Of a DNA stretch of 64,000 nt, positions 17,757 to 26,676 are shown piece after piece (the first letter of the stretch is position 1; each line of letters opens with the position of its first letter). Source of the stretch: Halomarina litorea (GTDB taxonomy: Archaea > Halobacteriota > Halobacteria > Halobacteriales > Haloarculaceae); assembly GCF_024227715.1 (NCBI RefSeq), contig NZ_CP100448.1, forward strand, positions 248,001 to 312,000. The letters run 5' to 3'. The notes beneath the pieces are model-generated. The model saw only the letters and a program-made list of their open reading frames with translations. It had not been told where the DNA came from and did not search any database. A program made the translations under genes and the position numbers.

Positions 17757-18515
17757 ATGAGCGACAGCAGCGGAATGCTCGACGGACAGACGTGCGTCGT
17801 CACTGGCGGGTCCCGCGGTATCGGGCGAGGCATCGCCATCGAACTCGGGAGTCGCGGTGCCGACGTGGCGGTGAACTACCGCTCCTCGGAGGCCGAGGCC
17901 CACGAGGTGGTCGACCGCATCGAGGACGCGGGCGGGCGAGCCATCGCCGCACAGAGCGACGTGGCCGACCGCGAGGAGGTCGAGGGGATGTGCGAGCAGG
18001 TCCGCCGGGCGTTCGGGTCGCCGGACGTCCTCGTGAACAACGCGGGCATCACCATCGACAAGACGTTCGCGAACATGACCCGCGAGGACTGGGACCGGGT
18101 GATGGACGTGAACCTCGGGGGCGTCTACAACTGCACGCACTGCCTGTTCGACGACATCAAGGAGGCCGAACACGGCCGCCTCATCAACATCTCGTCGGTG
18201 GTGGGCCAGCAGGGCAACTACGGGCAGGCCAACTACGCGACTACCAAGTCGGGGCTCTTCGGGTTCACCCGGACCGTCGCCCTCGAGATGGCCCGCTCCG
18301 GGTCGACCGCCAACTGCGTCGCGCCCGGGTTCGTCGAGACGGACATGCTCGCGGAGGTGCCCGACCGCATCCAGGAGAAGATCATCGAACGCATTCCCCT
18401 CCGTCGGTTCGCCACCGTCGACGACGTCAGCGGGATGGTCCGCTTTCTCGCTAGCGAGGAGTCCAGCTACATGACCGGGCAGATCCTCGGCGTCAACGGC
18501 GGCATGGAGTGGTGA
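17757..18515 (+). CDS. phaB: PhaB-like acetoacetyl-CoA reductase (SDR family)
   Basis: This 252-residue short-chain dehydrogenase has the cofactor loop 'TGGSRGIGRG' (about 16-25), an NADPH-favouring arginine after strand 2 ('NYRSSEAEA'), 'NNAG' and the catalytic Ser-Tyr-Lys of 'NISSVVGQQGNYGQANYATTKSG'. FabG and PhaB cannot be told apart by motif alone, but the position 93 bases after phaC argues for reduction of acetoacetyl-CoA to R-3-hydroxybutyryl-CoA. The upstream gap has TATA-like 'ATATATCAG' and 'TTCTATAC', so it likely has its own promoter. Confidence 0.83.
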   Translation: MSDSSGMLDGQTCVVTGGSRGIGRGIAIELGSRGADVAVNYRSSEAEAHEVVDRIEDAGGRAIAAQSDVADREEVEGMCEQVRRAFGSPDVLVNNAGITIDKTFANMTREDWDRVMDVNLGGVYNCTHCLFDDIKEAEHGRLINISSVVGQQGNYGQANYATTKSGLFGFTRTVALEMARSGSTANCVAPGFVETDMLAEVPDRIQEKIIERIPLRRFATVDDVSGMVRFLASEESSYMTGQILGVNGGMEW

Positions 18516-18593
18516 CGGCGGGAATCGATTGAGCCGACGGAAGCCGGCGGAACCGACGCGCGGACTTTTCTTCGCGGCGCGGCGACCGACGCC

Positions 18594-19049
18594 ATGCACG
18601 TCAGCGTCATCGGGAGCGGGACGGCCAGCGAGGGCACGGACACCTACCGCGCGGCCCGCGCGGTGGGTCGGGAACTCGCTGAGCGCGGGCACACCGTCGT
18701 CTGTGGCGGCCTCGGCGGGGTGATGGCGGCGGCCTGTCGCGGGGCGCGGGAGGCGGGGGGGAAGACGGTCGGAATCCTGCCCGGGAGCGACCCACGGGCG
18801 GCCAACCAGCACGTCACGACCCCCGTCGCGACGGGGATGGGCAACGCGCGGAACGTCCTCGTCGTGTTGAACGGCCGGGGCGTCGTGGCGGTCGGCGGCG
18901 CGACGGGCACGCTCTCGGAACTGGGCCACGCCCTCGACTTCGGGCGGCCCGTCGCGGGACTGGACACCCACGACCTCTCGTCGTTCGACGGGTTCGAGGC
19001 GTGCGGGGACCCCGAGGAGGCGGTGGAGTCGGTGCTCCGGCGGGTGTAG
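18594..19049 (+). CDS. SLOG/TIGR00725-type nucleotide-binding protein
   Basis: This 151-residue Rossmann-like protein of the lysine-decarboxylase/LOG-like (SLOG) superfamily has a start strand 'VSVIGSGTAS', 'VVCGGLGGVMAAACRGA' and 'AVGGATGTLSELGHAL' with the GGxGT-type phosphate-binding loop. LOG proteins cleave nucleoside 5'-monophosphates, but this shorter TIGR00725 branch has no proven function. It follows phaB by 78 bases on the same strand, with no further hint of a PHA role. Confidence 0.75.
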   Translation: MHVSVIGSGTASEGTDTYRAARAVGRELAERGHTVVCGGLGGVMAAACRGAREAGGKTVGILPGSDPRAANQHVTTPVATGMGNARNVLVVLNGRGVVAVGGATGTLSELGHALDFGRPVAGLDTHDLSSFDGFEACGDPEEAVESVLRRV

Positions 19050-19073
19050 CTCGGTCGTGGTCGACCCAACCGC

Positions 19074-19973
19074 TCACTCCCCCTCGTCGAGGGCGTACCG
19101 GGGGACGACTTCCGGGTCGGGCGTGTAGCGCACCGTCGCCTCCACCCCGAAGACGTCCGCCAGCAGTTCCTCGGTGACCACCTCCCGGGGCGGTCCCCAG
19201 TCGTACGGCGACCCGTCTTTCAGGGCGACGAGGTTGTCGGCGAACCGGGCGGCCTGCGCGATGTCGTGGAGGACGACGGCGACGGTCACGTCCTCCTCCT
19301 CGTTCAGCGTGTGGAGCGTCTCCAGCACCCGCAACTGGTGGTGGAGGTCGAGGAACGTCGTCGGTTCGTCGAGGAGGAGCACGTCCGTCTCCTGTGCGAG
19401 CACCATCGCGATCCACGCGAGTTGCTTCTGTCCGCCGCTCAACTGCCCGAGTTCCGCATCGCGGAGGTGGTCGACGCCCGCGAGGTCGATGGCGCGGTCC
19501 ACCGCCCGGTGGTCGGCCTCGCTCATCGACTCGAAGGTCCCCCGGTGGGGGTACCGGCCGTGGGCGACGAGGTCCGCGACGGTGAGCGTCCCGGGCGAGT
19601 CGTGTTCCTGCGAGAGGTGGCCGAGTTCGCGGGCGAGTTCCTTCCCCGAGCGCTCCTGTATCGCCCGGCCGTCGAGAAGCACCTCCCCGCGTTCGGGGGC
19701 GAGTTGGCGGGCGAGCGTCTTCAGGAGGGTGGACTTCCCCGACCCGTTCGGGCCGACGAGCGCCGTCACCTCCTCGGCGGGGACGTCGATGCGGTCGCAC
19801 TCGACGACCGGGTCGTCCGTCGAGGGGTAGCCGATGGCGAGGTCCGCGCCGACCAGCGCACTCCGTCGCGTGGCTCCCCCGTCGTCCGCGCCACCGGCCG
19901 TATCCGCGACCGTGTCCGACGCCGATTCGGGGGTCCGTTCCGCCTTCCGCCCGTCCGGGTTCCGTCCCGCCAT
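19074..19973 (-). CDS. iron/siderophore-type ABC transporter, ATP-binding protein
   Basis: This 299-residue ABC ATPase of the FecE/BtuD class has Walker A 'GPNGSGKST' (about 74-82), a Q-loop 'GHLSQEHDS', signature 'LSGGQKQ', Walker B 'VLLLDEPTTF' and a switch histidine 'VLHDIAQA'. An unusual hydrophilic N-terminal extension of about 38 residues precedes the domain. It energises the adjacent permease. Its ATG overlaps the permease stop by one base (TGATG). The upstream DtxR-like palindrome points to iron, although cobalamin transporters use the same family. Confidence 0.88.
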   Translation of the reverse strand: MAGRNPDGRKAERTPESASDTVADTAGGADDGGATRRSALVGADLAIGYPSTDDPVVECDRIDVPAEEVTALVGPNGSGKSTLLKTLARQLAPERGEVLLDGRAIQERSGKELARELGHLSQEHDSPGTLTVADLVAHGRYPHRGTFESMSEADHRAVDRAIDLAGVDHLRDAELGQLSGGQKQLAWIAMVLAQETDVLLLDEPTTFLDLHHQLRVLETLHTLNEEEDVTVAVVLHDIAQAARFADNLVALKDGSPYDWGPPREVVTEELLADVFGVEATVRYTPDPEVVPRYALDEGE

Positions 19974-21130
19974 CAGAGGTCACCCAGTTGCTGCTGGCGG
20001 CGCATCAGGTAGAGGAAGTACGGCCCGCCGACGAGACCGGTCACGATGCCGGCGTGGAGTTGCTGTGGCTGTCCGAAGACGACTTCGAAGAACAGGCGCG
20101 CGCCCACGTCCGCGGCGGCCATCAGGGCGGGTCCGGCGAACACGCATCCCACGACGAGGCGGCGGTAGTCGCTCCCAACGACGGTGCGGACGACGTGCGG
20201 GACGACGAGGCCGACGAAGCTGACGATGCCCGCGACGGCGATGCTCGCCGAGGCGGCGACGATGGCGACGCCCGAGAGGAGAAAGCGCGTCCGTTCGACG
20301 GGCATCCCGAGTGAACTCGCGGTGCGTTCGCCCAGCAGGAGGACGTTCAACTGCCGCGAGAGGGCCAGTGCGAGGACGACGGCGAGGAGCGTCCACGGCA
20401 GGGCCGTCCGCACCTCGGGCCACGCGACGCCGGTGAGCGACCCCGTCGTCCACGCCAGCGCCTGCTGGACGACGCCGATGTCGCCCGCGAACGTGAACAG
20501 CGCCGTCTGGAGCGACTGGAAGACGGTAGAGACGACGACACCCGCGAGGACGAGGCGGACGGGACTCGTCCCGCCCTTCCACGCGATGAGGTAGACGAGC
20601 GCGAACGCGAGCGCCCCGCCGAGCGCCGCGAACAGCGGGAGCAGGGAGCTGAGACCGGAGAAGACGACGAGCGTGAGGAGGACGGCCAGCCCCGCCCCCG
20701 AGGAGACGCCGAGGATGAACGGGCTCGCCAGTTCGTTGCGCGTCACCGCCTGGAAGATGGCCCCCGAGATGGCGAGGGCGGCACCGACGAGGACGGCGAC
20801 GAACACGCGCGGCAGGCGGATGTTCCAGACGACGTTCGTCGCCGTCGAGAGTTCGACCTCCGTCGTCGAGACGCCCAGCGTGCCGAGCACCGCCTCCATC
20901 AGCCCTTCGCCGAGGAGGAACGTGAGGAGCACCTGCGGGTTGGTCCAGACGAGGGGGTCGGCGATGGCCGCCCACGCCTCGGGGATGCTCATCGAGTAGG
21001 TGCCGAAGCTCACCTGCACGAGGAGGCTGGCGAGGACGACGAGGACGCTCCCGAGACAGAGCGAGACGAGCGGCCCGTCCACCCAGTCGAGTCGCTCGCC
21101 GCGGGTCGGGGAAGAGGTGTCGGTCGCCAT
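19973..21130 (-). CDS. iron/siderophore-type ABC transporter, FecCD-family permease
   Basis: This 385-residue membrane protein has about ten helices and matches the FecCD/BtuC permeases. It shows 'LPRVFVAVLVGAALAISGAIFQ' with the conserved early G-A-x-L-A-x-x-G-x-x-x-Q pattern, and near the end 'GLVVPHVVRTVVGSDYRRLV', where the cytoplasmic G-loop meets the ATPase. It works as a homodimer. A perfect palindromic operator sits 11-28 bases upstream of its ATG at 21130, so permease plus ATPase form one regulated unit. Confidence 0.9.
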   Translation of the reverse strand: MATDTSSPTRGERLDWVDGPLVSLCLGSVLVVLASLLVQVSFGTYSMSIPEAWAAIADPLVWTNPQVLLTFLLGEGLMEAVLGTLGVSTTEVELSTATNVVWNIRLPRVFVAVLVGAALAISGAIFQAVTRNELASPFILGVSSGAGLAVLLTLVVFSGLSSLLPLFAALGGALAFALVYLIAWKGGTSPVRLVLAGVVVSTVFQSLQTALFTFAGDIGVVQQALAWTTGSLTGVAWPEVRTALPWTLLAVVLALALSRQLNVLLLGERTASSLGMPVERTRFLLSGVAIVAASASIAVAGIVSFVGLVVPHVVRTVVGSDYRRLVVGCVFAGPALMAAADVGARLFFEVVFGQPQQLHAGIVTGLVGGPYFLYLMRRQQQLGDL

Positions 21131-21140
21131 GGTCGAGTTG

Positions 21141-21158
21141 ATTTAGGTACACCTAAAT
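21141..21158 (-). promoter_or_regulatory. DtxR/IdeR-like iron operator upstream of the permease
   Basis: An 18-base site with perfect half-sites ATTTAGGT and ACCTAAAT about a two-base centre. It closely resembles the TTAGGTNNNCCTAA boxes of DtxR-family metal regulators. It starts 11 bases before the permease start codon, so bound repressor would block initiation. Confidence 0.7.
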
Positions 21159-21215
21159 CGGTGAAAGAGGTTTCGGAGTCGACGCGGGGGGAGCGGTCGG
21201 CCCCACGCCGCGGGA

Positions 21216-22031
21216 CTACCGGCCATCGGGCCACCGGAGGTGGTCGCGGAGCGTCGCTCTGCCCGCCGCGACCCGGTCGTCGCGTTCCCCGTCGGTCGTC
21301 TGGAAGTCGAGGCGCTCGCGCTTCACCGCCTCACGGACCTCCTCGAAGTGTTCGTCCGAGACGTTCTCGGGCCGGGTGTCCGCCAGCCACGCGTCGACCT
21401 CCTCGTGCCACTCGTCGGTGTCGTAGCGGCCCTCGGGGACCGACCAGTCCCAGTAGTCGGCGACGGCGTCCCACCAGCCGTCGGCCCGCCGCCGGTCGGC
21501 CACGACGGCCTTCCCGACCCGGGTGCCGTGGCCCGCACACGCGAGGACCTGGTGTGGCCCCCCGGTGAGCCACCCGGCGGCGTACAGGCCGCGGTCGATG
21601 CGGCCCTCCTCGTCCGCCCCGGTCGGGTCGACGCCCTCGGGGAGGTACTCGTCGTCGTAGGCGGAGGCGGCGACGATGGACCCGGCGGAGACGGCCCGAC
21701 CGTCGGCCGTCTCGACACGGAGGCCCTCGCTCCCGTCCCGGACGACCTCCTCGACGCAGTCCTCGACGACGCTCGCGCCGGCGTCCGTGACCTGTTCACG
21801 CCCGATTGCGAGGAACTCCTCGGGCGTGACGGCGGGGAGGCCGAGGTAGTTCTCGACGAGGTAGGCGCGGCGAATCGCCGAGGGACCGCGGTCGAACACC
21901 AGCGTGTCGAGGCCGTAGCGCGCACAGAACAGCGCCGCCGCGAGGCCGGCCGCACCACCGCCGACGACGACCACGTCTCGCTTCTCGATACCCGTCGGGT
22001 CGTCCCGGTCGGCGGTGGCGTCGGTCGGCAC
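21216..22031 (-). CDS. FAD/NAD(P)-binding oxidoreductase in the iron-uptake locus
   Basis: This 271-residue protein has an FAD-binding 'VVVVGGGAAGLAAALFCARYG' (about 20-40) and a second glycine-rich stretch near 'GLYAAGWLTGG'. It resembles a thioredoxin-reductase-like fold but lacks the CxxC redox pair and a full NADPH domain. Its last 100 residues are Trp- and Asp-rich ('WWDAVADYWDWSVPEGRY'). It lies 3 bases after the substrate-binding protein, so it is in the same operon. A ferric-siderophore reductase role is inference from context. Confidence 0.72.
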   Translation of the reverse strand: MPTDATADRDDPTGIEKRDVVVVGGGAAGLAAALFCARYGLDTLVFDRGPSAIRRAYLVENYLGLPAVTPEEFLAIGREQVTDAGASVVEDCVEEVVRDGSEGLRVETADGRAVSAGSIVAASAYDDEYLPEGVDPTGADEEGRIDRGLYAAGWLTGGPHQVLACAGHGTRVGKAVVADRRRADGWWDAVADYWDWSVPEGRYDTDEWHEEVDAWLADTRPENVSDEHFEEVREAVKRERLDFQTTDGERDDRVAAGRATLRDHLRWPDGR

Positions 22032-22034
22032 GGT

Positions 22035-23222
22035 TCAGTTTCCGGTCACGATGCCCGCGAGTTCGGCCCGGTCGAACAGGTCGCCGTCGCCGACGGCGTC
22101 GGGGAAGTACAGCTTCGCGAAGCGTTCCGTGAGGAAGAGATTCTGGATGGGCCCCTCGTAGATGGGACCGCCGCGGAACACCCGACCCTCCTTCACGGCG
22201 GTGAGGTCGCTCGCGACGGGGTGCTCTTCCATGAACGCCACCACGGTGTTCTGGAACTCCTCGCGGGTCTTGCCTTCGTGGCCCCGCACGAGGATGGACT
22301 CGGGGTCGACCTCCAGCATCGTCTCGTAGTCTATCTGCCCGCGTTCGCTCGTCGAGAGGCCCTCGATGTCCGTCTCCGCGAGGGCGTCCTGTATCCCGAG
22401 GTCGTGGAACTGCTTCTTGTTCGTCCCCTCGTCGCTCAGGCGGTACGGCGAGAACTGCTCTGGCTGGTCGCCCGACCCGAAACAGAGCAGTGCGGCCGGG
22501 CGCTCGGACTCGGGCGGCAGGTTCGACTGCACATCGTCGATGAACGCGTCGTGGAACTCGGCGAACGCCTCGTAGCGCTCGCGTTCCTGGTACACTTCGG
22601 CGACCTTCTCGAAGGCCTCGTACATCGTGTAGTACGGGTAGTCGTGCCACTCGTCGGTTCGCCGGAAGATGGTGTTGCCGAGGAAGGGCGCGACGGACGA
22701 GGAGAGTTCCTCGACGTCGCTCTCCTCCAGCGCGAAGAAGGAGTTGTTCACCAGCCACCGCGGGTCGATGAGGTGGAGGTCGCTGTCGAGTTCGTAGAAC
22801 AGTTCCTTGTCGATACCGCCGTCGCCGACGAGGGCGGTCATCCCCGATTTGTCCACGCTCACGCCGTCGAGTTGCTCGTAGTAGCCGGTGTGGTACCGGG
22901 AGGGGACGCCGACGGACGTGATGCTGGCGCCGTGACCGAGCGCCACCGCCATATCGGCGTAGCCCGGGAAGTAGTGGGCGACCCGTTCGGGGACGGCGTC
23001 GAACTCGACGGTGCCGACGGGTTTCATCGTGACGGAGTACCCACTTTCGGCGTCTCCACCCGTCGCGTTCGACCCAGCGTCGGTCGTCTCGTTCCCGTCG
23101 GAGCCGTTCGAGTCGTTCGAACCACTCGGCCCCGAACCGCCCGCACAGCCGGCGAGCAGTGCGCTCGCGGCCGCACCGCCACTCAGGAGGAGTCGCCGTC
23201 GCGTCGTCTCGGTGTCTCGCAT
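22035..23222 (-). CDS. iron/siderophore-type ABC transporter substrate-binding lipoprotein
   Basis: This 395-residue secreted lipoprotein opens with a twin-arginine signal 'TTRRRLLLSGGAAASALLAGC' (Tat motif RRRLLL, lipobox LAGC) followed by a Ser/Gly/Asn-rich tether. The mature part matches the FecB/BtuF periplasmic-binding fold, with paired lobes and a 'GVPSRYHTGYYEQL' loop. It would capture ferric chelates outside the cell and hand them to the FecCD permease. A DtxR-like site lies 6-19 bases upstream of the ATG. Confidence 0.87.
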   Translation of the reverse strand: MRDTETTRRRLLLSGGAAASALLAGCAGGSGPSGSNDSNGSDGNETTDAGSNATGGDAESGYSVTMKPVGTVEFDAVPERVAHYFPGYADMAVALGHGASITSVGVPSRYHTGYYEQLDGVSVDKSGMTALVGDGGIDKELFYELDSDLHLIDPRWLVNNSFFALEESDVEELSSSVAPFLGNTIFRRTDEWHDYPYYTMYEAFEKVAEVYQERERYEAFAEFHDAFIDDVQSNLPPESERPAALLCFGSGDQPEQFSPYRLSDEGTNKKQFHDLGIQDALAETDIEGLSTSERGQIDYETMLEVDPESILVRGHEGKTREEFQNTVVAFMEEHPVASDLTAVKEGRVFRGGPIYEGPIQNLFLTERFAKLYFPDAVGDGDLFDRAELAGIVTGN

Positions 23223-23227
23223 ACGTT

Positions 23228-23241
23228 TTAGGCCAACCTAA
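23228..23241 (-). promoter_or_regulatory. DtxR-like operator upstream of the substrate-binding protein
   Basis: TTAGG-N4-CCTAA, an imperfect version of the palindrome at 21141-21158, starting six bases before the start codon. A further half-site, GGCCTAAAT, lies at 23271-23279. Together they suggest shared iron control of both iron-uptake units. Confidence 0.6.
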
Positions 23242-23393
23242 TTCGTGGTAAAGCCACCGATTTTTCGGCAGGCCTAAATCCCGTTGGGGCGGGCGGGTGA
23301 CGACCTCACGAACCGTCTCCCGGTCGGTCAGGTCGGCGTCCGTACGGGGGCGACGGGTCGGCCGGAACGGGGAGAGATGACGGCGAGACGCGC

Positions 23394-24896
23394 TCAGAGC
23401 CAGTCGGCGAACGACCCCTCGATGAGCGTCTCCTCCTGCCGGTCGATGTACTCGGCTTGCATCCCCCAGACCGCCTCCGCGAAGGGCGTCCCCGACTCGA
23501 CCGCCTCACGGACGCGCTCGTGTTTCCAGCGCGCGGGCGTGGTGCCCGTCTCGACGCGTGTCGCCAGCGGGTCGAGGTACTGGTCGATCTCGGCGTCCGA
23601 GAGGCCCCGCAGCGAGAGACCGTCGCGGGCGTACTCCAGCAGTTCGTCGAAGACGACGTCGGTGTCGGTCGTCTCGTCGCCGTTCTTCGTCATCCACGTG
23701 AACTCCGCCCCCAGACCGTCCTCGACGGCGGCGTAGAAGTTGTCGCGGGCGTCGGCCCAGTCGAGGGCGGAGACGGGGTGCTCGCGGCGGGGAAGGCTCT
23801 CCAGCAGACCCGCGTACGTCGCCTGCAGGGCGACGGTGTCGCGGACGGTGGGTTGGCCGGGGAGGGGACGGAACTCGATGCGGGCGTTCGCCGCCGAGCG
23901 GGTGGGGCCGTCGAAGACGGGGCGGACCCACCGCCAGTACGACCCGTGTTTGTGCCGGAAGTGGACGAACCGGTCGTCGTAGCGCCCGCCCGCCTCGGTG
24001 AGCATGGGGACGACGGTGTGGTCGGCGACGACGTCGTCGATGGCGTCCTCCACGCTGTCGAAGTCCCGCGGGAAGCGGACCTTCGGTTCGTCGCCCGTGT
24101 TGAGGAACGACTCGAAGACGCCGACGCGGTTCTCCATCCAGCACTCGTCCAGCACCGTCTCCGGGTCGGCGTCGTAGAGGTCCGGGGGGAAGAACGGGGA
24201 GTTGACGCCGAGCGCGAGGAGGGGACCGGCGACCCGCAGGGCGTATCGGAAGTAGACGGGCAGGTCAGCCGCGTGCGACACCTGATAGTGGGGCTGGATG
24301 GACGTGATGAGGCTCTCGGGCATCACGGTGTCGCCCGACAGGGAGACGTGGGGCACGTCGAGTTCCATGCGGATGCCGTCGCCCACGTTCGCCATCGCGT
24401 GGTAGCGCACCGCGTCGGACATGTTCGTCGCGATGCGCACCCCGTTGTCGACGACGCTGTCGGTGAGGTAGTCGCCGGCCGTCTCGCCGACGGGCGGGAC
24501 CGTCCAGATGCCGTCGCTGACGAGGCGGATGCCGTGCGAGAGCGTCTCGCCGAGGGCGGCGTCGAGGCGGGCGCGTACCTCCGCCTCTTGCGCCGCGAGG
24601 CCGTACGAGGAGAGCGGTTGGGGCGTCGTCTGCATCTCGGCGTTGTGCAAGCCGAGTTCCTTCTCGAAGCCGATGAACTCCAGCAGTCGGCGGGGGACGC
24701 GCTTCAGGGCGTCCGTCTCGCTGTCGACGCCGTAGAACTCGTACTCCAGTCCGACGATGCCCTGCGGGTTGTCGAAGGTGCCCGCCTGCACCTCCCGTTT
24801 CAGCTCCTCGGCTTCGCGGGCGGCGCGTGCACGGAACTCCGACTGGTCCACCGAGAGCACCTCCGCCACCCGTGAGGCGAGGTCTGAGGCGGTCAT
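23394..24896 (-). CDS. glutamate-cysteine ligase-like (GCS2 family) enzyme
   Basis: This 500-residue protein opens with 'GIVGLEYEFYGVD' (about 46-58), the metal- and glutamate-binding start of the carboxylate-amine ligase/GCS2 fold, and has 'NARIEFRPLPGQPT' (about 335) typical of that fold. Haloarchaea make gamma-glutamylcysteine as their main thiol with a GCS2-type GshA. This protein is longer than that enzyme (about 360 residues), so it may be a paralogue with another amine substrate. The ATG at 24896 follows a short gap. Confidence 0.7.
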   Translation of the reverse strand: MTASDLASRVAEVLSVDQSEFRARAAREAEELKREVQAGTFDNPQGIVGLEYEFYGVDSETDALKRVPRRLLEFIGFEKELGLHNAEMQTTPQPLSSYGLAAQEAEVRARLDAALGETLSHGIRLVSDGIWTVPPVGETAGDYLTDSVVDNGVRIATNMSDAVRYHAMANVGDGIRMELDVPHVSLSGDTVMPESLITSIQPHYQVSHAADLPVYFRYALRVAGPLLALGVNSPFFPPDLYDADPETVLDECWMENRVGVFESFLNTGDEPKVRFPRDFDSVEDAIDDVVADHTVVPMLTEAGGRYDDRFVHFRHKHGSYWRWVRPVFDGPTRSAANARIEFRPLPGQPTVRDTVALQATYAGLLESLPRREHPVSALDWADARDNFYAAVEDGLGAEFTWMTKNGDETTDTDVVFDELLEYARDGLSLRGLSDAEIDQYLDPLATRVETGTTPARWKHERVREAVESGTPFAEAVWGMQAEYIDRQEETLIEGSFADWL

Positions 24897-24948
24897 ACGA
24901 CCCCCACGCCGGGAGAGGTTTTCAAGACCGGGGGTCGGGGGGTCCCGG

Positions 24949-25347
24949 TCATTCGGGGACGGCGTACGGGGCCAGTCGCTCGCGCCAGTCGTCGGGCACG
25001 CTCTCGGGGCGGCCGTCCTCCCCGAGGTAGACCGACACGGTCCGACCGGTGGCGGCGACGGTCCCCTCGACGCGCAGTTCGTACTCGATGGTGATGCTCG
25101 ACCCGCCGACGGTGACGGGCCCGAGTTCGACGCGGGCGGTCCGGTCGGCCTCGACCGGCGCGCGGTAGTCGACTTCGAGCGTCCGCACCACCGTGGGGGC
25201 GTCCACGAGCGACACGCCGAGGACGTCGTGGTAGAACCGCCCCTTGGCCTGTTCGAAGTACGAGGCGTAGACGACGTGGTTGACGTGTCGTCGCGTGTCG
25301 AGGTCGCGGAACTGCACCTCCACGTCGTGGGTGTACGTCCGGGTCAC
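24949..25347 (-). CDS. acyl-CoA thioesterase (hot-dog fold, 4HBT family)
   Basis: This 132-residue hot-dog thioesterase carries the 4-hydroxybenzoyl-CoA thioesterase signature 'VQFRDLDTRRHVNHVVYASYFEQA', in which the Asp acts as catalyst and the HVN and Y positions are conserved. It would cleave acyl-CoA thioesters in the cytoplasm; the chain length is unknown. No ATG fits in frame near the conserved N-terminus, so the GTG at 25347 (VTRTYTHDVEVQF) is taken as start. It lies upstream of the GCS2-like gene on the same strand, 52 bases apart. Confidence 0.83.
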   Translation of the reverse strand: MTRTYTHDVEVQFRDLDTRRHVNHVVYASYFEQAKGRFYHDVLGVSLVDAPTVVRTLEVDYRAPVEADRTARVELGPVTVGGSSITIEYELRVEGTVAATGRTVSVYLGEDGRPESVPDDWRERLAPYAVPE

Positions 25348-25473
25348 GGCGGAGGGAGACACCCGACCGTGTTGAATTGGTGTCCTCCCGGCGAACGATG
25401 CCGCCCGGGCGCGGGCGCTCGCCCGTCGGGCAGGCCACAGGCGTATCCACGCCCCGCGAGTAGCCGGAGGCGA

Positions 25474-26676
25474 ATGGTCGACTTCGGCTTCGGGCGGGAG
25501 ACGAGTCGCGTCCGCCTCGGCTGGTGGGCGTTCGTGCTCGTCCTCGCCGCGACGGCGGTGTACATTGTCCACGCCTTCGTGGGAATCGCGGTCCTCGGCG
25601 TGTTCGGCTACTACGCGACCAGACCCATCTATCGGCGAGTCCGGGGCCGCGTCGGGATGGACGGCCTCGCCGCGGCCGGGACGCTCCTGCTCGTTACGCT
25701 CCCGGTGGTCGTCCTCGTGGGCTACACCGGGTTCGAACTGTTCCAGCAGTCCCAGCAGTGGCTCGGGGGGACCGCCGGCGTCCCGGTGTTCGGGGACTTC
25801 TTCGGGGCGCTCCAGTCCGGCGGGGGCGGAAATGGTAGCGGGACGCTCCAGTCGCTCCTCGCGAACCCCCGGCAGGCCCTCGCCAGTCCCGGGCGGAGCG
25901 TCGAGACCCTCTTGCGGGTGGGACGACGGGTGGCGGCCGTGCTGTTCAGCGCGCTGCTGGTACTGGCGCTGGCGCTGACGCTCTCGTACGCCCTGCTGAA
26001 ACACGACGACGACCTCGCGGCGGCGCTCGTCGACCTGTTCGGGGGACGGGACACGGCCGCCCACGCGTACGCCTCGGCGGTCGACGCCGACCTCGAATCG
26101 GTGTTCTTCGGCAACGTCCTGTTCGTCGCCGTCATGGCCGTCGTGGCCGCAGTCGCCTACGGCGTGACGAACCTCCTCGCGCCCGCGGGCCTCCGCATCC
26201 CCATCCCGTTCGTCCTCGCGGCGCTGACCGGCTTCGCGAGCCTCATCCCCGCCATCGTGGGGAAGGTGGTCTACCTGCCGGTCGTGGCCTACCTCGGGGT
26301 GCAGGCGCTCCGCGTCGACGGGAGCCACCTCGCGTTCGTCGGGGGCGCGCTCCTCGCGTACGTCGTCGTCCTCGACCTCCTCCCGCAGGCGGTCGTCCAG
26401 CCGTACCTGACGGGCCAGCAGCTAAACGTCGTCCTCCTGCTGTTCGCGTACGTCCTCGGCCCGATGCTGTTCGGCTGGTACGGCTTCTTCCTCCTGCCCA
26501 TCGTCTTCGTCCTGTTCGTCGAGGCGGTCCGCATCGTCCTCCCGGACCTCCTCCACGGCCGCCCGCTCACCCCCTCCGTCTCGATGGGGGCGGCCCTCGG
26601 CGCAGACCTCCCCTCGGCCCGTCGGGAGATGGGTGACGACTCGCGGACGGACGACTCCGTGACGGGCGAGGAGTAG
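25474..26676 (+). CDS. AI-2E family transporter (permease)
   Basis: This 400-residue membrane protein has about eight helices and matches the AI-2E/UPF0118 permease family: a two-helix start with 'VGIAVLGVFGYYATRPIYRRV', a soluble loop (about 95-150), and late helices with 'GFASLIPAIVGKVVYLPV' and 'GPMLFGWYGFFLLPIVF'. Members export quorum signals or act as Na+/H+ antiporters, and the cargo here is unknown. The start ATG at 25474 is divergent from the thioesterase. A second member lies at 42321-43370. Confidence 0.83.
   Translation: MVDFGFGRETSRVRLGWWAFVLVLAATAVYIVHAFVGIAVLGVFGYYATRPIYRRVRGRVGMDGLAAAGTLLLVTLPVVVLVGYTGFELFQQSQQWLGGTAGVPVFGDFFGALQSGGGGNGSGTLQSLLANPRQALASPGRSVETLLRVGRRVAAVLFSALLVLALALTLSYALLKHDDDLAAALVDLFGGRDTAAHAYASAVDADLESVFFGNVLFVAVMAVVAAVAYGVTNLLAPAGLRIPIPFVLAALTGFASLIPAIVGKVVYLPVVAYLGVQALRVDGSHLAFVGGALLAYVVVLDLLPQAVVQPYLTGQQLNVVLLLFAYVLGPMLFGWYGFFLLPIVFVLFVEAVRIVLPDLLHGRPLTPSVSMGAALGADLPSARREMGDDSRTDDSVTGEE

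Noticed and set aside
19834-20223. Plus-strand frame opposite the FecCD permease and ATPase
   Set aside because: It is a shadow with Arg/Pro-rich content, and the opposite genes overlap by TGATG as real operon partners.
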